Of a DNA stretch of 10,564 nucleotides, positions 7,031 through 10,564 are shown in pieces. The DNA comes from JAYZVT01 sp050248375 (GTDB lineage Bacteria; Pseudomonadota; Alphaproteobacteria; Rhizobiales; Methyloligellaceae), in the NCBI GenBank assembly GCA_050248375.1, contig JBFWSL010000125.1, positions 1 through 10,564 on the forward strand, read 5' to 3'. A model generated the notes under the pieces. The model searched no databases. It was not told where the DNA came from and was given only the letters and a program-made list of their open reading frames with translations. The stretch's first letter is position 1; the number at the start of each line of letters is the position of its first letter. Both the position numbers and the translations under genes were made by a program.

Positions 7031-8264
7031 GACGGCGCTGGCCGCCTGCGCCGCGGCGCTGCTGCTGGCGGCGGGCGCGGAACCGTTGCCCGCGCAATCC
7101 GCGCCCCAGCCCGGGCAGCCAGAATCCGCGCGGCCCGAGCCCGCCCAGCCCGAGTCCGCCCAGCCCGGGCGCGTCCTTTCCGAGGCCGACCAGTTTCTCG
7201 CCGCCGCCGACGCCAACCGCTTCGACGTGGTGCTCTACCTGCTCATGAAGGGCGTCGACGCCAACATCGCCGGGCCCAAGGGCTATACCGCCCTCATCGT
7301 CGCCGCCGCCAAGGGCAACGAGGAGATCGTCGACCTGCTGCTCTCGCGCGGCGCCGACGTGAACAGGGCCAGCGACGAGGGCTGGACGCCGCTCATGGAG
7401 GCCGCCCGCTACGGCAAGGACAAGGTGCTGGGGAAACTGCTCAAGGCCGGCGCCGACACCGGGGCCCGCAGCAAGGAGCGCAACGAGACCGCGCTGATGA
7501 TCGCGGCGGGCGGCGAGACCGTCGCCCCCGTCACCATGCTGCTCGAGGCGGGCGCCGACCCCAATGTCCTGGGCGGCTCGAACAGGGTCACCGCCCTGCA
7601 CAGGGCGCTGGCCAGCCAGCAGGCCGCCTCCGTCGAGATCGCGGGCGAACTGCTGGTGCACGAGGCCGACGCGGGCAAGCCCGCGCCCGACGGCTACACC
7701 CCGCTGATGGCCGCCGTGGACAGCGGCGTGCTGGCCAAGATGATGCTCGTCCTGTCGGAGGGCGTGGACGTGAATGCCGCCGCCGCCGACGGGCGCACCG
7801 CCCTGTCCCTCGCCACCGGCCAGGGCAACGCCGCCATGATCCGCGAGTTGCTGCGCGCCGGCGCGAAGCCGGCCGCCGTGGCGGGCCCCGGCGGCTCCAC
7901 CGCACTGGGCGAGGCCGTGCGCTCCGGCCAGGCCGCCGCCGTGAAGCTGCTGCTCGACCAGGGGCTCGACCCCAACGCCCCCGCCAGGGGCGGCAAGCTG
8001 CCGCTCAGGATCGCGGCGGAGAACGGCTATGACGACGTGGCCGCGCTGCTGATGGACAAGGGCGCCGACGTCAACGGCCTCGGGGACGACGGCACCACGG
8101 CCCTGATGTGGGCGGCCAACAACGGCTACAGGTCGCTGGTGGAACTGCTGCTGGAGCGCGGCGCCAACGCGGCCATCCGGGCGAAGGACGGCTGGTCCGC
8201 CGCCGCCGCCGCCCGCATGGCCGGCCATGACGACATCGCCGACCTGCTGGAGCGCCGCATCTGA
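7008..8264 (+). CDS. Exported ankyrin-repeat protein
   Basis: A 418-residue protein with a signal peptide (MIPRAGPRTA, hydrophobic core 10-23, PAQ-SA cleavage near residue 30), so probably periplasmic. Residues 37-55 are a Pro/Gln/Glu/Ser/Ala linker with a 5-residue period (QPESA, RPEPA, QPESA, QPGR). From about residue 58 to the end, roughly 11 ankyrin repeats follow; clear ones begin at KGYTALIVAA (91), EGWTPLMEAA (124), DGYTPLMAAV (228), DGRTALSLAT (261) and DGTTALMWAA (361). The fourth, fifth and eighth repeats are slightly longer than 33 residues. ATG 7008 is chosen because it yields the signal peptide; AAGG lies nine bases upstream. The 23-base overlap with DUF3306 suggests coupled expression. 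Ankyrin arrays bind proteins; the partner is unknown, but an exported redox subunit is a reasonable guess. Confidence 0.85.
   Translation: MIPRAGPRTALAACAAALLLAAGAEPLPAQSAPQPGQPESARPEPAQPESAQPGRVLSEADQFLAAADANRFDVVLYLLMKGVDANIAGPKGYTALIVAAAKGNEEIVDLLLSRGADVNRASDEGWTPLMEAARYGKDKVLGKLLKAGADTGARSKERNETALMIAAGGETVAPVTMLLEAGADPNVLGGSNRVTALHRALASQQAASVEIAGELLVHEADAGKPAPDGYTPLMAAVDSGVLAKMMLVLSEGVDVNAAAADGRTALSLATGQGNAAMIRELLRAGAKPAAVAGPGGSTALGEAVRSGQAAAVKLLLDQGLDPNAPARGGKLPLRIAAENGYDDVAALLMDKGADVNGLGDDGTTALMWAANNGYRSLVELLLERGANAAIRAKDGWSAAAAARMAGHDDIADLLERRI
7116..7172 (+). repeat. Imperfect 15-bp tandem repeat inside the ankyrin gene
   Basis: About four imperfect 15-bp units encode a QPESA-type pentapeptide linker between the signal peptide and the first ankyrin repeat. 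Units differ at several bases. It is likely a flexible spacer that can vary in length by slippage in steps of five residues without a frameshift. Confidence 0.6.
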
Positions 8265-8290
8265 GGCGGGATCCGGGTGGAAGCGGGGAG

Positions 8291-8557
8291 CGAAACCCCG
8301 GCTTCAGGCCGGGGTCCATGCCGCTGTGGACCCCGGATCAGGTTCGGGGTTTCAGGAGTATGGGGCGGAAGCAGTGAATCGAAACCCCGGCTTCAGGCCG
8401 GGGTCCAGGGCGGAATAGACCCCGGGTCAGGCCCGGGGTTTCGGGAGTAGGGGACGGGAGCGGGGGAGCGAAACCCCGGCTTCAAGCCGGGGTCCAGGGC
8501 GGAATAGACCCCGGATCAGGTCCGGGGTTTCGGGAGTATGAGGCGAAGCAAGGGACC
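8291..8557. repeat. Three tandem 89-bp units of paired palindromes (REP/BIME-like)
   Basis: Units start at 8291, 8380 and 8469, exactly 89 bases apart. Each has a 64-base core opening CGAAACCCCGG and closing CGGGGTTTCG (the first unit ends TTCA), then a 25-base spacer beginning GGAGTA. Each core contains two hairpins: ACCCCGGC/GCCGGGGT around a 5-base loop, and ACCCCGGA or ACCCCGGG with its complement around TCAGG. The outer ends of the core are also complementary, so a larger stem is possible. This resembles bacterial REP/BIME elements between convergent genes. It is not CRISPR, as spacers are similar and the units too palindromic. Confidence 0.85.
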
Positions 8558-8593
8558 GAATCCCCTTCGGCGCGGCGAAGGCCCGGGGTCCGG
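8557..8593. repeat. Degenerate fourth repeat unit
   Basis: CGAATCCCCTTCGG at 8557 sits 88 bases after unit 3 and resembles the unit opening; GGCCCGGGGTCCGG at 8580-8593 resembles the second hairpin arm. The middle is shortened, so this looks like a decayed, internally deleted copy. Confidence 0.45.
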
Positions 8594-8618
8594 CTGCGTC
8601 GCGCGGCCACCCTCCCGC

Positions 8619-8924
8619 TCAGGCCTCCCCCGCCAGCGACGGGTCGGCCAGATGCTGGCGCAGCATCTCCGTATACTGGGCGGTCATCTCGGAGACGAAT
8701 TTTTCATGGTCATCGACCTGCAGGATCGCATTTCCCACATAGGCGTTGTAGCGTGCCGCGGCATAGAGGAACGCCATGTGTAGCTCCGTCGCCTTCACCC
8801 GCGCGTTTTCCCGGTTGGCAACGTCGATGAACTTGTCCGCGATCTTCAGGAAGGCCATGGTGCCGATGCGCTCCTGCGCCTTCTCGGCGCGGCGCTGCTT
8901 CCTGTTCTTGCCGTTGTCCTCCAC
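8619..8924 (-). CDS. DUF3144-like small protein
   Basis: A 101-residue soluble protein. It starts with a charged segment (MEDNGKNRKQRRAEKAQERIG), followed by FLKIADKFIDVANREN (residues 25-40), ELHMAFLYAAARYNAYV (47-63) and a C-terminal KFVSEMTAQYTEMLRQHL. The IADxFIxxAN and LYAAARYNA motifs match my recollection of DUF3144, a small helical family of unknown function. The frame continues upstream, but GTG 8924 has a strong GAGGAGG (8936-8930 on this strand) five bases before it, and the upstream extension overlaps the divergent protease's signal peptide. The C-terminus abuts the repeat array. Confidence 0.75.
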   Translation of the reverse strand: MEDNGKNRKQRRAEKAQERIGTMAFLKIADKFIDVANRENARVKATELHMAFLYAAARYNAYVGNAILQVDDHEKFVSEMTAQYTEMLRQHLADPSLAGEA

Positions 8925-8976
8925 CGCGTCCTCCTCAGGGTTTTTCTCGCGCGAGTGTAGCGGCTCCCCCGCGCCC
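8925..8976. promoter_or_regulatory. Short divergent intergenic region
   Basis: Fifty-two bases separate the starts of the DUF3144-like gene and the second protease. It carries the minus-strand Shine-Dalgarno. I see no clear -10/-35 pair or plus-strand ribosome-binding site, so one promoter may lie inside a coding region or the protease start may differ. Confidence 0.35.
8930..8936 (-). promoter_or_regulatory. Strong Shine-Dalgarno fixing a GTG start
   Basis: GAGGAGG on the minus strand, five bases before GTG 8924, is the best ribosome-binding site in the window and decides the start of the DUF3144-like gene over the longer frame. Confidence 0.75.
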
Positions 8977-10152
8977 GTGTCACGCCGCGCGCTCGGGGCC
9001 GCCGTGGCGATTCCGCTCCTGATTTCAACCGGCTGCCCGGCCATCGCTGAATCTCCCGCCGCCGGGGCCCCGTCCGCGCCCCTTGCGGCGGCGCAGGACG
9101 GCTGCGCCGCGCCCGCGCCCGTCTGCGCCGCCCGCGACGGCGTCTTCAGCATCGGCGCCTACGCGCCCTATGGCAGCGCCGTGCGCATCGGCCCCGACCT
9201 GCTGGTCACCAACCGCCATGTGGTCGCCGACGAGAAGACCGTCGAGCTGACCCTGCCGGACGGCACCGCCATCCCCGGCGAGGTGCTGCCCACCTCCTAT
9301 GGCGGCGACCTTGTGCTGGTGAAGGCGGCCCTGCCGGAAGGGCCGGCGCTGGTCCCCGGCACGGTGGAGAAGGGCGGCGATGTCTACACCGTCGCCCAGG
9401 ACATCACCGAGCGCCGGGTGCGCGTGTTCGAGAAAGGCCATGTGCTGCTGACGCCCGCGCCGGACAGGCCCTTCGCCCGGCTGCACCACACCGCCTATTC
9501 CCAGCCCGGTAACAGCGGCGGCGCGCTGGTCAACGCGAAGGGCGAGCTGGTCGCCATCGCCACCTCCGGCGGCGAGGGCCGCTTCGAGGCCGTGCCCGCG
9601 ACCGAGTTCGCGGAGCTGCGCGAGGAGACCGGCGCGGACCGCGAGGCCGAGAGCGGGCGCATCGGCAGGGCCTACCGCGAATGCTCCGACATCGTGCTGC
9701 AGGCCATCCGCGTCGCCGACCGCCTGCCCGCCGACATCGCGGAGAAGATGAGCGCGTCCTGCGAGGCGAGCCGCAACCGCCAGCTTCTCGACCTCGCCGC
9801 CCAGGCCTTCGGCCGCAGCCGCGATTTCGACAAGGCCATCGAGTTCTTCCAGAAGGCTCTGGAGCGCGACCCCAACGCCATCAACACCCGCCTCAGCCTC
9901 GTCATCACGCTCAACTTCGCCCGCCGCCGCGACGAGGCGCTGCCCCATGTGCGCTGGCTGCTCGACGTCATTCCCGAGGACGCCGCCGTGCAGCGCGCCG
10001 CCGTCCAGGCCGGCAAGTTCTCCGGAGACAAGGAACTGGCCGGGCGCGCGCTGAAGCTCATCGAGCAGCACAACCCCCAGCAGCTAGAGGCCGCGAAACG
10101 GTTTCTGGAAGCGCCCCTGCCGCCGGCCTTGCGGGATCAGCAGAAACAATAG
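8977..10152 (+). CDS. Exported trypsin-like serine protease with C-terminal TPR-like region
   Basis: A 391-residue protein if it starts at GTG 8977. That start gives MSRR, a hydrophobic core and a PAIA-ES cleavage site near residue 24, a good signal peptide; Cys20 is preceded by STG, which is not a convincing lipobox. The frame extends upstream to 8776, but there it runs antisense to the DUF3144-like gene. The protease domain has His81 (VTNRHVVAD), Asp111 (GGDLVLVK) and Ser180 (QPGNSGGALVN). No PDZ domain follows. Instead residues about 266-335 look like tetratricopeptide repeats, including SRDFDKAIEFFQKALERDPN (281-300), and helices continue to about 375. The Cys residues at 43, 50, 236 and 262 could form disulfides. 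It is probably periplasmic; its substrate is unknown. The 52-base gap to the DUF3144-like gene should hold a divergent promoter. Confidence 0.82.
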   Translation: MSRRALGAAVAIPLLISTGCPAIAESPAAGAPSAPLAAAQDGCAAPAPVCAARDGVFSIGAYAPYGSAVRIGPDLLVTNRHVVADEKTVELTLPDGTAIPGEVLPTSYGGDLVLVKAALPEGPALVPGTVEKGGDVYTVAQDITERRVRVFEKGHVLLTPAPDRPFARLHHTAYSQPGNSGGALVNAKGELVAIATSGGEGRFEAVPATEFAELREETGADREAESGRIGRAYRECSDIVLQAIRVADRLPADIAEKMSASCEASRNRQLLDLAAQAFGRSRDFDKAIEFFQKALERDPNAINTRLSLVITLNFARRRDEALPHVRWLLDVIPEDAAVQRAAVQAGKFSGDKELAGRALKLIEQHNPQQLEAAKRFLEAPLPPALRDQQKQ

Positions 10153-10154
10153 AA

Positions 10155-10200
10155 GTCCCGGACCGCGTGCGCTTGCAAAGCGCATCGCGTGATCCGGGAC
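10155..10200. repeat. Long hairpin just after the second protease gene
   Basis: GTCCCGGA at 10155-10162 pairs with TCCGGGAC-type sequence ending at 10200, and inside it GCGCTT/AAGCGC pairs around GCA. It begins two bases after the stop codon. There is no T-run, so it may be a REP-like palindrome that also protects or ends the transcript. Confidence 0.6.
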
Positions 10201-10215
10201 CCAGCGCAAGAACAG

Positions 10216-10317
10216 CATTACGGTGACAGTTTACTAAATGCATTACCATTACGGTGACACCATTACGGCATTACGGTGACAGTTTACTAAATCCATTACG
10301 GTGACAGTTTACTAAAT
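10216..10317 (+). repeat. Nested full and truncated direct repeats of a 24-base AT-rich unit
   Basis: The unit opens CATTACGGTGACAG and closes TTTACTAAAT. Full copies lie at 10216-10239, 10269-10292 and 10294-10317. Truncated copies that keep only the 5' end lie at 10241-10246 (6 bases), 10247-10259 (13 bases) and 10261-10268 (8 bases). All begin CATTAC, whereas the end point varies. Confidence 0.85.
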
Positions 10318-10384
10318 TTCCTCCCATGCGAGATTGTCGATGCACCCTTCCACCGGAGGAAATTTAGTAAACTGTCACCGTAAT
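10295..10384. repeat. Perfect 30-bp inverted repeat with a 30-base spacer
   Basis: Arms 10295-10324 and 10355-10384 are exact reverse complements, from ATTACGGTGACAG through TTTCCTCC and back. The spacer 10325-10354 is unrelated sequence. Beyond the right arm, partial inverted copies continue to 10406. This could be a miniature mobile element, a pair of element ends or a strong bidirectional hairpin. No transposase is in the window. Confidence 0.85.
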
Positions 10385-10410
10385 ACCGTAATACTGTCAC
10401 CGTAATACGG

Positions 10411-10429
10411 CCTGAAGCCGGGGTTTCGA
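10411..10429 (-). repeat. Isolated fragment of the 8.3-kb palindromic repeat family
   Basis: These 19 bases are an exact reverse complement of 8379-8397 (TCGAAACCCCGGCTTCAGG). Only one hairpin half is present, directly beside the end of the AT-rich inverted repeat. Confidence 0.7.
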
Positions 10430-10451
10430 GTTCTCTCCTGTCCCGCGGCCC

Positions 10452-10560
10452 GTAGCCCGGATGGAGCCCCCGGGTCCGGCCTCCGGCCGGCCCGAGGGGT
10501 GCAATCCGGGAACCGCCGTCCTTCCCGCTCCCGGATTGCGCTTCGCTCCATCCGGGCTAC
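10452..10560. repeat. REP-like cloverleaf repeat
   Basis: GTAGCCCGGATGGAGC (10452-10467) pairs perfectly with 10545-10560, ending CCATCCGGGCTAC. Inside, GCAATCCGGGA (10501-10511) pairs with TCCCGGATTGC (10529-10539), and 10467-10499 forms a further GC hairpin around TCC. Sequence of the GTAGCCCGGATGGAGCG...GCAATCCGGG type is, as I recall, a widespread proteobacterial REP family. Confidence 0.75.
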
Positions 10561-10564
10561 ATGC

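Larger units (their letters stand above)
8265..8618. other. Gene-free region between the ankyrin gene and the DUF3144-like gene
   Basis: This 354-base gap between convergent genes holds a tandem palindromic repeat array over most of its length. Short open frames inside it are made of repeat sequence and are not credible genes. I see no tRNA or classical terminator with a T-run, although the palindromes themselves could stop transcription from both sides. Confidence 0.7.
10153..10564. other. Gene-free, repeat-dense end of the window
   Basis: No credible gene is present in these 412 bases. They hold a hairpin, an AT-rich nested repeat forming a large inverted repeat, a fragment of the 8.3-kb repeat family and a REP-like structure, all listed separately. 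The base composition of 10211-10410 is unlike the rest of the window. Confidence 0.75.

Noticed and set aside
6768..8228. Long minus-strand open frame (486 codons) opposite the DUF3306 and ankyrin genes
   Set aside because: Its Gly/Ala/Arg/His-rich composition has no recognisable domain, and it lies wholly antisense to two well-supported genes; it is a GC-rich shadow frame.
8291..8557. CRISPR array
   Set aside because: The 25-base spacers resemble each other and the repeated cores are 64-base double palindromes; no cas gene is present.
8925..9152. N-terminal extension of the DUF3144-like protein
   Set aside because: The extension is antisense to the signal peptide of the second protease, and GTG 8924 has an ideal GAGGAGG ribosome-binding site.
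10058..10249. Minus-strand 63-codon open frame across the protease end and repeats
   Set aside because: It is built from hairpin and repeat sequence plus antisense of the protease gene, with no domain or ribosome-binding site.

Overview
The window is GC-rich (AT-rich only in a divergent promoter region and in the terminal repeats) with dense, often overlapping genes. Codon use and gene content point to an alphaproteobacterium. Several proteins match families I know mainly from Alphaproteobacteria (DUF6494, DUF6505, DUF6352, the DUF4444-type biotin/lipoate ligase-like family) or from proteobacterial formate dehydrogenase loci (DUF3305, DUF3306 and a multi-cluster 4Fe-4S protein). All family names are from memory of sequence patterns, not from a search.

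Layout. (1) 2-115: C-terminal end of an unidentified membrane protein. (2) 123-3566, plus strand: a five-gene, probably co-transcribed run encoding an exported HtrA-like serine protease with one PDZ domain, DUF6494, a biotin/lipoate ligase-like protein without the catalytic lysine motif, DUF6505 and DUF6352. (3) 3598-5655, minus strand: a 685-residue protein with four [4Fe-4S]-type cysteine clusters, an MvhD-like central part and a C-terminal zinc-ribbon-like pair of CxxC motifs; it converges on DUF6352. (4) 5656-5802: an AT-rich divergent promoter region with an 8-bp inverted repeat. (5) 5803-8264, plus strand: DUF3305, DUF3306 and an exported ankyrin-repeat protein, each gene overlapping the next. 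(6) 8265-8618: three 89-bp tandem units of paired palindromes plus a decayed fourth. (7) 8619-8924, minus strand: a DUF3144-like small protein; 8977-10152, plus strand, divergent: an exported trypsin-like protease with a C-terminal TPR-like region. (8) 10153-10564: a gene-free, repeat-packed end with a hairpin, nested AT-rich repeats forming a large inverted repeat, a fragment of the 8.3-kb repeat and a REP-like cloverleaf.

How the genes fit together. The central cluster looks like an accessory module for a molybdenum/tungsten formate dehydrogenase or a similar redox enzyme: the Fe-S protein would handle electrons or cofactor maturation, with DUF3305/DUF3306 and the DUF6494/6505/6352 and ligase-like proteins as conserved partners of unknown function. 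The catalytic subunits are not in the window, so this rests on family associations. The best candidates for undescribed biology are the unknown-function module, including the apparent ligase pseudoenzyme, and the two unusual repeat systems at 8.3-8.6 kb and 10.2-10.4 kb.
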